DNA of 32,098 bases. Origin: Oscillospiraceae bacterium (lineage in GTDB: Bacteria; Bacillota; Clostridia; Oscillospirales; Oscillospiraceae). Of the stretch, positions 7,967 to 15,275 are shown piece by piece. The position numbers and the translations under genes were made by a program. Each line of letters opens with the position of its first letter. Position 1 is the first letter of the stretch. The notes below the pieces were generated by a model. It saw only the letters and a list, made by a program, of their open reading frames with translations. It had not been told where the DNA came from and did no database searches. The stretch is taken from assembly GCA_031261745.1 (NCBI GenBank), contig JAISJC010000045.1, positions 1 to 32,098 of the forward strand. Direction: 5' to 3'.

Positions 7967-10722
7967 CAGAGAGCCTTAATCACGTCGGCGCAGCGCGGGC
8001 AAAGCCCGTCCGCGTTCACGTGTTCGTCGTGCGTCCAGCAACGCTCGCATTTGGCGGCTTCCGACGCGCGAATCTCAACCTTGATCGGGTCTTTGATGCC
8101 GCTTGACGCAAATCCCTCCGGCGACACGGGAATGATGCTTACCTTTGACACGATGAACAGCGGCGCGAGGGGATAGGTGAGCGCGGCGGCGTATTTGTCG
8201 ATTTCCGCGCCGGAAAACAACAGCGAAACCTCCGCGTCAAGCGACTTGCCGATGACCTTTTCGGCGCGCGCCGTTTCAAGAGCTTTGTTGACAATCCCAC
8301 GCAGTTCGAGGAGCTTTTCCCACTTCTCGGCGGCCTGCGAATCGAGTTCGAGCGCGGCGTCCGGCTCCGGCATATCGTTCCGGAGGACGCTGCCGGTATC
8401 GACGCCGCTGTGGTGCGGCATTTCCGCCCAGATTTCCTCCGACGTGAACGCCAGAATCGGCGCGAGCATACGCGTGAGCGCGTCGAGAATCAGATAAATC
8501 GCCGTGCGCGCGGACTTCCCCGACGCGGAATTGAGCGGGTCGCAGTACAAACGGTCCTTGATCACGTCGAGATAAAAGTTTGACATCTCAACGGCGCAGA
8601 AGTTGTGAATACCGTGGTAAATCGTGTGGTATTCGTACTTATCAAAACTTGCGCGGACGCGCGTAACGAGCGCGTTCAGGCGCGAAATCGCCCACTTATC
8701 AAGCTCTTCCAGTTCCGCAAACGGCGTCAGATCATTCGGGTCAAAGCCGTTGAGGTTTCCGAGGATATACCGCGCCGTGTTGCGGATTTTCAGGTAGATA
8801 TCGGAGAGCTGTTTCAGAATGTCCTTGGAAATGCGCACGTCGGACGTGTAGTCGGAACTGGATACCCACAGCCGCAGAATATCCGCGCCGTAGTCCTTGA
8901 TAACCTCGTCGGGGGAAACGGAGTTCCCAAGGGACTTGTGCATCGCGCGGCCGGTTCCGTCAACCGTCCAGCCGTGAGTGATGATGCGCTTGTACGGCGC
9001 GCGCCCGCGCGTCGCGATTGAGGTCAGCATCGACGACTGGAACCACCCGCGGTACTGGTCGCCGCCTTCGAGATAGATGTCGGCGGGGGACTGCACGCCG
9101 TCAAACTGCTCCAAAACCGCCGCGTGAGTGGAGCCGCTGTCAAACCAACCGTCGAGCGTGTCGGTCTCTTTCGTGAAGTGAATACCGCCGCAGTGCGGGC
9201 ATTTGAAGCCCTTCGGCAGAATATCCGCCGCGTCGGCCTCAAACCAAATATTCGACCCTTTTTCGGCGAAGAGATTAGAAACCGCGTCAATCGTCTCCGT
9301 CGTGCAGACGGGCTTTTTGCAGTCGTCGCAATAGAAAACGGGAATCGGCAGACCCCAGTGACGCTGGCGCGAAATGCACCAGTCGTTGCGCTCACGAATC
9401 ATCGCGACCATACGGTCGTGACCCCATTCGGGGATCCACGCGATGTCGTCGCAGGAATCCGCGGCGGCGTCCTTAATCGCGTCCACGGACGCGAACCACT
9501 GCTCCGTCGCTCGGAAGATAATCGGGTTTTTGCAACGCCAGCAGTGCGGATAGGAGTGCGTAATCTTCTCGGACGCGAACAGCGCGCCGGAGGTCTGCAT
9601 TTCCTCAAAAATCGCGTCGTTCGCCTTGGAATAGTGCAGACCCTCGAATTGCAACGCCTCCTCGGTCATAATGCCGCGGTCGTTTACGGGAACGGTCATT
9701 CCGAGCTGCGGGTATAGGCGGCAGACGTTGAAGTCGTCCACGCCGAAGCCGGGCGCGGTGTGAACGCAGCCGGTACCGGCCTCCGTCGTTACGTGGTCGC
9801 CGAGGATAAGCAGACTGTCGCGGTCATAGAACGGGTGCTTCGCGGTTTGAAGCTCAAACTCGCGACCGAACTTTTTGTCCGTAATCGTGTAATCCGTGAT
9901 GCCAGCCTTGTCGCAGACGGCTTTCACGAGAGCCTCCGCGATGATATATGTCTCGCCGCCGGCCTTGACAAACGCGTACTCAATATTCGGGTTCAGGCAG
10001 ATCGCGAGGTTGCCGGGCAGCGTCCAAATCGTCGTCGTCCAGATGACAAAGTACGTGTTATCGTACTCATTCGACTTGAATTTCACGAAAACGGCGTTGC
10101 AGGGGTCGTCGGCGTACTCAATCTCCGCCTCGGCGAGCGCGGTCTCGTCCGTCGGGCACCAGTAAACCGGTTTTAGACCCTTGTAAATCAAACCCTTTGC
10201 GTACATCTCGCCGAACACGCGGACCTCCGCAGCCTCAAACTTCGGGTCCATCGTGAGGTACGGATTGTCCCAGTCGCCGATGACGCCGAGACGCTTGAAC
10301 TGCTCGCGCTGGCGGTTGACAAAATCCTCAGCGAACGCGCGGCACGCGTCGCGGAATTCGGGAATCGACATACTCTTGCGGTCCAGCTTGTTTTTCTTGA
10401 TAATCGCGGACTCAATCGGCATACCGTGGTTGTCCCAGCCGGGGATGTACGGCGAGCGGAAGCCCGTCATATTCTTGTAGCGGACGATGAAGTCCTTCAA
10501 GAGCTTATTCATCGCCGTGCCGATATGAATATCGCCGTTGGAAAACGGCGGACCGTCGTGCAAAATAAAGAGGGGCTTGCCCTCGTTTTTCTCCATCAGC
10601 TTGCCGTAAATGTCGCGCTCGAAGAACGACGCGAGCATTTCCGGCTCGCGCTTCGCCAATCCCGCGCGCATCGGAAAGTCAGTTTTCGGAAGATTTACCG
10701 TGGTGTTATAGTCCTGTGCCAT
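7966..10722 (-). CDS. ileS: isoleucyl-tRNA synthetase
   Basis: A class I synthetase of 918 residues that charges tRNA-Ile. Visible landmarks are the opening DGPPFSNGDIHIG, the CP1 editing domain with GTGCVHTAPGFGVDD, the tRNA-binding C-terminal part, and a C-terminal zinc finger (CERCW and CPRC). Two signatures are non-standard: HIGH reads HIGT (residues 66-69) and KMSKS reads AMHKS (residues 593-597; bases 8932-8946). I start at ATG 10722, about 9 nt after AAGGGG; a GTG seven codons upstream (10743) lacks a ribosome site. The 74-nt gap to divIVA is too short for a T-box and holds only a palindrome. It lies in the divIVA-ileS-lspA order typical of Firmicutes. Confidence 0.97.
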   Translation of the reverse strand: MAQDYNTTVNLPKTDFPMRAGLAKREPEMLASFFERDIYGKLMEKNEGKPLFILHDGPPFSNGDIHIGTAMNKLLKDFIVRYKNMTGFRSPYIPGWDNHGMPIESAIIKKNKLDRKSMSIPEFRDACRAFAEDFVNRQREQFKRLGVIGDWDNPYLTMDPKFEAAEVRVFGEMYAKGLIYKGLKPVYWCPTDETALAEAEIEYADDPCNAVFVKFKSNEYDNTYFVIWTTTIWTLPGNLAICLNPNIEYAFVKAGGETYIIAEALVKAVCDKAGITDYTITDKKFGREFELQTAKHPFYDRDSLLILGDHVTTEAGTGCVHTAPGFGVDDFNVCRLYPQLGMTVPVNDRGIMTEEALQFEGLHYSKANDAIFEEMQTSGALFASEKITHSYPHCWRCKNPIIFRATEQWFASVDAIKDAAADSCDDIAWIPEWGHDRMVAMIRERNDWCISRQRHWGLPIPVFYCDDCKKPVCTTETIDAVSNLFAEKGSNIWFEADAADILPKGFKCPHCGGIHFTKETDTLDGWFDSGSTHAAVLEQFDGVQSPADIYLEGGDQYRGWFQSSMLTSIATRGRAPYKRIITHGWTVDGTGRAMHKSLGNSVSPDEVIKDYGADILRLWVSSSDYTSDVRISKDILKQLSDIYLKIRNTARYILGNLNGFDPNDLTPFAELEELDKWAISRLNALVTRVRASFDKYEYHTIYHGIHNFCAVEMSNFYLDVIKDRLYCDPLNSASGKSARTAIYLILDALTRMLAPILAFTSEEIWAEMPHHSGVDTGSVLRNDMPEPDAALELDSQAAEKWEKLLELRGIVNKALETARAEKVIGKSLDAEVSLLFSGAEIDKYAAALTYPLAPLFIVSKVSIIPVSPEGFASSGIKDPIKVEIRASEAAKCERCWTHDEHVNADGLCPRCADVIKAL

Positions 10723-10750
10723 TGATTTATTTCCCCTTATCACTTATCAG

Positions 10751-10775
10751 TAGGGGCGAACAAAGTTCGCCCCTA
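10751..10775. repeat. perfect palindromic intergenic element
   Basis: TAGGGGCGAAC and GTTCGCCCCTA form a perfect 11-bp inverted repeat around an AAA spacer in the divIVA-ileS gap. No T run follows on either strand, so it is a poor terminator. Its form, GTAGGGGCG...CGCCCCTAC, recalls short dispersed palindromes seen in clostridial genomes (from memory, not checked). It could act as an RNA stability hairpin between the two coding regions. Confidence 0.6.
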
Positions 10776-10796
10776 CGCGTTATTCATTAGTTAAGA

Positions 10797-11525
10797 TTAG
10801 TCGCTTTGCTCCATATTAAAACCGAAATGATCTTTTAAGTCGTCAAAAACGTGCTTTGTCCTTTCGGCGTCGCGGTCCTCTTCCTCCGTGTCGATGAGCA
10901 TCGGATTGAATGTTTTCGTCGGTTCGCCCTCGTCGTCAAGCGTGTACTTGATTTCGTCGGGTTCGGAAGCCGGTTCCGGGGCATAGAGCTTCTCTACGGC
11001 GTCGCCGATCTCCCGCGCGGCCTCCTGAATCACGTCCTCACGCGTGGGCGGTTCGGGTTCCGGATCGGGCGCGCGCTTGATGTTGTCGAGCTTGGACAGG
11101 AAGTCCAGATGGACTTGAAGCAACGCTTTTGTGGCCTCGACGTACTTTACCGTCTCGTTTGACGCGGCGAGCAGCCGCGCGCGCTCATCGGCAATAAGCC
11201 CGTCAATTTCACGCCGGCGCGCTTCCGCGTCGCGCTCCATACGCTCCGAATACTCTTCGCCCTCGCGGGTTTTCTTAGCGATGATCTCCTCGCCGGTTTT
11301 CTGCGCGGTGAGCAGAGCCATACGCATCGCGTCCTCGGTGGCGCGGTATTCCTCAATTTTCTCGACAAGGACTTTCAGCTTGTTTTTCAGGATGCCGTTT
11401 TCCTTGTACAACGCCGTATAGTCGGCAGTGACAACTTCAAGAAAATCGTCAACGCCGCCCGTGTGGTATCCGCTGAATATCGCTTTTTCAAATTCCTTCC
11501 CGGAAATTTCCGCAGGTGTAAGCAT
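10797..11525 (-). CDS. divIVA: DivIVA-domain cell division/polarity protein
   Basis: A 242-residue protein with the N-terminal DivIVA motif (about residues 1-60; ISGKEFEKAIFSGYHTGGVDDFL), followed by a long coiled coil rich in E, R and A (about 45-150) and an acidic, proline-containing tail (about 155-242). DivIVA senses negative membrane curvature and recruits division or wall-synthesis factors at septa and poles. The ATG at 11525 has AAGGGG upstream. It sits between sepF (23-nt gap) and ileS, the classic Firmicutes position. The acidic tail, with several E/D clusters and a PEPEPP stretch, is longer than in B. subtilis DivIVA and is probably disordered. Confidence 0.92.
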   Translation of the reverse strand: MLTPAEISGKEFEKAIFSGYHTGGVDDFLEVVTADYTALYKENGILKNKLKVLVEKIEEYRATEDAMRMALLTAQKTGEEIIAKKTREGEEYSERMERDAEARRREIDGLIADERARLLAASNETVKYVEATKALLQVHLDFLSKLDNIKRAPDPEPEPPTREDVIQEAAREIGDAVEKLYAPEPASEPDEIKYTLDDEGEPTKTFNPMLIDTEEEDRDAERTKHVFDDLKDHFGFNMEQSD

Positions 11526-11548
11526 ATTTTTACCCCTTATGTTTTTCT

Positions 11549-12028
11549 TTAGAAATACAGTCCGTTATTCTCTAATTCGTCGATGAGGTCGCCCATCAGG
11601 CTGACATTATACGGCGTGATGATATAGGTCGAAACCGCGACTTTCTTGACCTTGCCCTCCTGCGCGTAGGCGAACCCCGCGAGGAAGTCCAAAAGACGGC
11701 GCGTCTGGTCCTTGTTTGCGTTTTCAAGGTTAAGCACGACGGTGTGGCGGTCACGCAGATGCTCCGCAATCTCCGTCGCGGCGTCAAAGCTCTCCGGCTG
11801 GACAAGCACGACTTGAAGCTGCGCTGTTGCGTGAATGTTTACGACCTTGCCGCTGCTGCCGGTCTCGCCGCCGTCAAATCCGCCGTAAGACGTCCTCGCC
11901 TGCGCGGTCGTGCGCGGCGCGGAAACGGGCGCGGGTTCCGGCGCGGGTGTCTGAGCCTCATAGCCGGGGAAGTCGTCGTCTTCGCCATACGGCTTCATAA
12001 ACTTTCTCGCCGATTCAAGTAATCCCAT
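11549..12028 (-). CDS. sepF: cell division protein SepF
   Basis: A 159-residue protein. It begins with MGLLESARKFMKPYG, the membrane-binding amphipathic helix, has a variable linker rich in P, A and T (about 18-65), and ends with the SepF (DUF552) fold, about residues 70-155. In that fold VVLVQPESFD, HTVVLNLENANKDQTRRLLDFL and the closing ITPYNVSL segment are typical. SepF anchors and aligns FtsZ filaments at the membrane. The start ATG 12028 has an ideal TAGGAGG 8-10 nt upstream; an upstream in-frame extension to 12124 would run into yggS and lacks support. It lies 31 nt after yggS. Confidence 0.96.
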   Translation of the reverse strand: MGLLESARKFMKPYGEDDDFPGYEAQTPAPEPAPVSAPRTTAQARTSYGGFDGGETGSSGKVVNIHATAQLQVVLVQPESFDAATEIAEHLRDRHTVVLNLENANKDQTRRLLDFLAGFAYAQEGKVKKVAVSTYIITPYNVSLMGDLIDELENNGLYF

Positions 12029-12059
12029 ATATATTATCCTCCTAAATATTTTCCGTATC

Positions 12060-12755
12060 TCAGGTGTAATTCCGCGCCCCGAAAATCGAACTGCCGATGC
12101 GAACCATATTCGCTCCGGCTTCAATGGCGGCGCAGAAACTGTCGCTCATTCCCATTGACAGATAACGCATAGATACATTATCGTATTTTTTTCCTTGTAT
12201 GTCAATAAAAAGGTTGAACATTTTATCAAAAAAATTACAATTTGCGTCATTTTTATCCGAAATCGGCGGAATTGACATCAAACCGAGGACTTTTACGGCG
12301 GAAACGGCGGCGGCTTTTTCCAAAATTTGGGACAACTCGTCGGGCGCGACGCCGCTCTTGCTCTCCTCGCCGCCGATATTGACCTCAATCAGCACATCCT
12401 GCGTAATACCGAGCGTCGCCGCCCGCGCGGAAATTGCTTCGAGCAGCCGAACGGAGCCGACGGATTCAATCAAGCCGCACTTGCCGACGACTTCACGGAC
12501 CTTATTCGTCTGCAAATGTCCGATGAAGTGCAGCGGCGCGCCCGTGTACGCGCCCTCGGCGAGCTTCTGCGTCATCTCCTGAACACGGTTTTCGCCCACG
12601 GCGTCCACGCCGGCGGCGATAGCTTCGCGCACACGCGCCGCGTCGTTCATTTTTGCCGCCGCGACGAGTGTAATGTCAGACGCGCCCCGCCCGCTTTTTT
12701 CCGCCGCCCGCGCTATTTGTTCGCGTATTGCGCGGACATTATCCGCAATGCTCAT
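12060..12755 (-). CDS. yggS: YggS-family PLP homeostasis protein (YlmE)
   Basis: A 231-residue single-domain protein with the alanine-racemase-like TIM barrel of the YggS/PROSC family. The PLP-binding lysine is present (K35 in LVAAAKMN), as are GENRVQEM, the MSMGMSDSF-like phosphate loop (YLSMGMSDSF) and VRIGSSIFG at the end. These proteins bind pyridoxal phosphate and buffer its pool; no enzymatic activity is established. In Firmicutes the gene (ylmE) sits just before sepF, as here. Its ATG overlaps the stop of the HlyD-like gene (ATGA), with AAGGTG upstream. Confidence 0.94.
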   Translation of the reverse strand: MSIADNVRAIREQIARAAEKSGRGASDITLVAAAKMNDAARVREAIAAGVDAVGENRVQEMTQKLAEGAYTGAPLHFIGHLQTNKVREVVGKCGLIESVGSVRLLEAISARAATLGITQDVLIEVNIGGEESKSGVAPDELSQILEKAAAVSAVKVLGLMSIPPISDKNDANCNFFDKMFNLFIDIQGKKYDNVSMRYLSMGMSDSFCAAIEAGANMVRIGSSIFGARNYT

Positions 12756-13996
12756 CGAATCACCTTGCCGTCATAAAGATTATTTGCCTTGACGATTATC
12801 TCCGCCCCGTCGCGCAGCCGTGAAGCCGCGCCGGTCGCCTCATTGCCGACGACCTCGCCCTTGACGATGTACGCGTCGCCGAATTCCCGCAGGATTGTGA
12901 CGCGAATGCGCCGCGCGACCTGTCCCTCGGCGACGTACACGAAGCGGTCAAGCGTCGCGTCGTCCTCGCTCTTAGGCTCCAAACGCACGGCCTCCTTGGG
13001 TACGCGAATGCCGGAGGTTTCACCGAACAGCACCTCCGCCGTGACCGTCCGCGCGTCAAGGATTTTTGAAAGCCCGGCTGCGCAGGAGAAAACAACGACG
13101 CGCTCGCCGCCCTCACTGCGCCCTATTTCCTCGATTTTCATCTCGAATTCCGCCGCTGCGGGATTATTGAGCCGCACGGTGACCGACGATAGCTCCAACA
13201 GCCGCGCCGCGTCCGCGTCGGTCAGGACGAGTGCGAGGTTCCAGCGCGTACCGGTGACGAGCCGCGCCGCGCCCGCTTTGCCGGTGGGATACGAAAACAG
13301 AGCGTCCAATCCGCTCGGCACGAGACCGAGTACCGCATCGGGTCTGATGCCCTCGTAGCCGTCAAGCTCCGCCGAGAAAATGCCGGAAACGGGAGCCGTA
13401 ACGGTTTTGCCGACTGAAATCTGCGAGGTCAGGGCTTGAAGCTCCGCTTCAAGCGCGGAAATCTCCGCTCTGACTGCCTCAGGTTCCGCCGCGCTCATTA
13501 CGAGACTCTCCGCCTCAATGGCAAACTTGCGCTCGGATGTGAAATCGCGGTGCAAGACAGCCGATACAAGGTTTTCGGTCGCGGTCTGCGACTGCTTTGC
13601 GCGTGAATCCGGTGTCGTCGCGGCGACGGCGTTCAGCTGTTCAATGCGCGTGCGCAACTCGCGCACCTGCGCGACGCTCCGACTGTCCGTGCCGTCGGAA
13701 TAGCCGGCGGCGACGGCTTGTCCGGCTGCCGCGCGCGAGCCGCTTTGCAGCTCCGCCACCACAAGCCCGAACGCGCCGGGAATAACCTGCTCATCGCGCG
13801 CGATATAGCCGCGCGCGTCGGCGGTTTCAAGCACCGCGACCACTGCGGCGCGCGTCGTGCGCAGGGGATTGTCGAGCGAATTGTACAGATTAAAGCCGCA
13901 GTACAGCACGAACGCCGCGAAAAGCAGGCCGGAAATCAGTTTTATCGTGAAATCTCCGGCGTGCTTTTCGCGGTTTACTTTTTGCTTCGCACTCAC
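12752..13996 (-). CDS. HlyD-like membrane-anchored adaptor protein
   Basis: A 414-residue protein with a basic cytoplasmic tail, one membrane helix (about residues 17-38) and an extracytoplasmic part. In order the latter has a half-lipoyl/barrel start (about 55-95), a helical hairpin segment (about 108-195), a second barrel ([14 protein letters not shown], about 200-215) and a C-terminal beta domain. This is the architecture of HlyD/RND periplasmic adaptors, but no partner ABC or RND transporter is nearby. The start is GTG 13996, overlapping the hfq stop by 4 nt (GTGA); no clear ribosome site, so coupled translation is likely. It precedes yggS, sepF and divIVA, which suggests a division- or envelope-related role rather than efflux; that is inference. 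Confidence 0.78.
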   Translation of the reverse strand: MSAKQKVNREKHAGDFTIKLISGLLFAAFVLYCGFNLYNSLDNPLRTTRAAVVAVLETADARGYIARDEQVIPGAFGLVVAELQSGSRAAAGQAVAAGYSDGTDSRSVAQVRELRTRIEQLNAVAATTPDSRAKQSQTATENLVSAVLHRDFTSERKFAIEAESLVMSAAEPEAVRAEISALEAELQALTSQISVGKTVTAPVSGIFSAELDGYEGIRPDAVLGLVPSGLDALFSYPTGKAGAARLVTGTRWNLALVLTDADAARLLELSSVTVRLNNPAAAEFEMKIEEIGRSEGGERVVVFSCAAGLSKILDARTVTAEVLFGETSGIRVPKEAVRLEPKSEDDATLDRFVYVAEGQVARRIRVTILREFGDAYIVKGEVVGNEATGAASRLRDGAEIIVKANNLYDGKVIR

Positions 13997-14247
13997 TTAT
14001 CGTCGGTTTCCGCCGCTGCGGCTTCCGCGAAGTTCACAGGGCGCGTCGGGATAATCGTTGAAATCGCGTGCTTGTAAATCAGCTGTTGCTTGCCCTCACT
14101 GTCGAGAACGACGGTGAAACTGTCGAAGCCCGTCACCGTCCCGCGCATCTGGAATCCGTTGACGAGAAAGACCGTGACGAATTGCTTCGTCGTGCGCGCA
14201 GAATTGAGAAAGACATCCTGCAAATTGAACTGCTTTTGGTTTGGCAT
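13993..14247 (-). CDS. hfq: RNA chaperone Hfq
   Basis: An 84-residue Sm-like protein. The Sm1 motif (about residues 24-52: [21 protein letters not shown]) and the Sm2 motif (YKHAIS, about 59-64) are both standard, with [11 protein letters not shown] at the start. Hfq hexamers bind small RNAs and mRNAs. The short acidic/alanine tail ([11 protein letters not shown]) ends the protein. I start at ATG 14247, which has AAAGAGGT 7-14 nt upstream; a longer reading frame to 14412 would overlap miaA and is not supported. It follows miaA, as in many bacteria. Confidence 0.97.
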   Translation of the reverse strand: MPNQKQFNLQDVFLNSARTTKQFVTVFLVNGFQMRGTVTGFDSFTVVLDSEGKQQLIYKHAISTIIPTRPVNFAEAAAAETDDK

Positions 14248-14279
14248 TGTTATTACCTCTTTCTGTATTTTATTTCCTC

Positions 14280-14327
14280 GGTCAGGCAAAGCCCGACCTG
14301 CGGCGGCTCGCTCGCGCTCGCTGTGAG
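14280..14327. repeat. intergenic inverted-repeat element between miaA and hfq
   Basis: GGTCAGGC and GCCCGACC (14280-14298) form an 8-bp stem with one mismatch around AAA. Next to it, 14307-14327 is a GC-rich run of alternating GCTCG/CGCTCG units that can also fold. Together they fill most of the gap between the miaA stop and the hfq ribosome site. There is no T run, so it is not an obvious terminator. It resembles the short palindromic repeats of clostridial genomes, but a second copy is not seen in this window. Confidence 0.45.
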
Positions 14328-15251
14328 CTAAATATAACCCGCTTCGCGCAAAAATTCTGTCGAAAGCGCAAGACCGAGAGCGGTGCTGGGCTTTTCGTCC
14401 CACGAAATCCACCTGATGTCCTCGCGGCGGCGCAGCCAGGTGAGCTGCCGCTTCGCGTACTGGCGGCTGCGCTGCTTAACGGAATCCACCGCGTCGGAGA
14501 ACCACATCTCGCCGAGAGCCGCGTCCATCATCTCGCGGTAGCCTATCGCCTGCATCGACGTGTGGTTGCGCGTTACGCCCATTTTCAGCAAATCCTTCGC
14601 TTCGCCGAGGAATCCCGTGTCCACCATCTCGTCTACGCGTTCGCCGATTCGGGCATAGAGCCTTGTGCGGTCAGCGTAGTCGAGAGCGATGCGGAGCGCG
14701 TCGTAGTGCGGCGGAATCGCTTTCGTCTCCGCGTCGTGTTCCGACTGCGTTTTGCCCGTCAGCTCGTAAACTTCAAAGGCGCGGACGACGCGCTTTTTGT
14801 CATTCATATGCAGCTTCTCTGCGCTTACAGGGTCGAATTTCGCCAGCTCCGCGAGCATTTGCCCGCCTCCGATGCGGTCGTATTTATCATTTAGCTCGGC
14901 GCGCACGCTCTCGTTTTCCGTCGGCGCGAAAATGCGTCCGGCGATCAGCGATTCTATGTACAGCCCCGTGCCGCCGACGATGATCGGCAGCTTCCCGCGC
15001 GATATAATATCGTCCGCGCAAACCGTTGCGTCGTCAACATATCGCGACACGGAATAATCGTCGAACGGCGAAACAACGTCAATCATATGGTGCGGAATGC
15101 CGCCCATCTCCGCCGCCGTCGGCTTCGCCGTGCCGATGTCCAGATGCTTATAAATCTGCATCGAGTCGGCGGAGACGACCTCGCCGTTCAGTTCCCGCGC
15201 CAGAGCCACGCCGAGCGCGGTCTTGCCGGAGGCCGTAGGACCTGTAATCAC
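14328..15251 (-). CDS. miaA: tRNA dimethylallyltransferase
   Basis: A 307-residue enzyme that adds a dimethylallyl group to A37 of tRNAs reading UNN codons; MiaB, also in this window, then methylthiolates the product. The P-loop GPTASGKT, the [16 protein letters not shown] stretch, [10 protein letters not shown] and the [10 protein letters not shown] tail are all standard. The start is odd: the first usable codon is GTG 15251, which cuts into the first beta strand. Five codons upstream is ATG AAA (15266-15261), followed directly by an in-frame TAA (15260-15258) and then GTT GTT GTG ATT ACA. The usual N-terminus would be M-K-x-V-V-V-I-T-G. Either translation starts at GTG or the third codon has mutated (or been misread) to a stop. 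Confidence 0.92.
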   Translation of the reverse strand: MITGPTASGKTALGVALARELNGEVVSADSMQIYKHLDIGTAKPTAAEMGGIPHHMIDVVSPFDDYSVSRYVDDATVCADDIISRGKLPIIVGGTGLYIESLIAGRIFAPTENESVRAELNDKYDRIGGGQMLAELAKFDPVSAEKLHMNDKKRVVRAFEVYELTGKTQSEHDAETKAIPPHYDALRIALDYADRTRLYARIGERVDEMVDTGFLGEAKDLLKMGVTRNHTSMQAIGYREMMDAALGEMWFSDAVDSVKQRSRQYAKRQLTWLRRREDIRWISWDEKPSTALGLALSTEFLREAGYI

Positions 15252-15275
15252 AACAACTTATTTCATAAAAAACAG

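Noticed and set aside
10723..10796. Possible T-box or attenuator before ileS
   Set aside because: The gap is too short for a T-box, and the palindrome in it has no T run in the direction of transcription.
12029..12124. N-terminal extension of SepF
   Set aside because: It overlaps yggS, while ATG 12028 has an ideal TAGGAGG and yields the conserved membrane-binding helix.
12752..13996. Genuine multidrug or hemolysin efflux adaptor
   Set aside because: No transporter or outer-membrane channel gene is nearby and its coupling is to yggS/sepF; I kept only the structural label HlyD-like.
14241..14894. Plus-strand frame across the hfq start and miaA
   Set aside because: It overlaps two well-supported minus-strand genes and has no recognisable domain.
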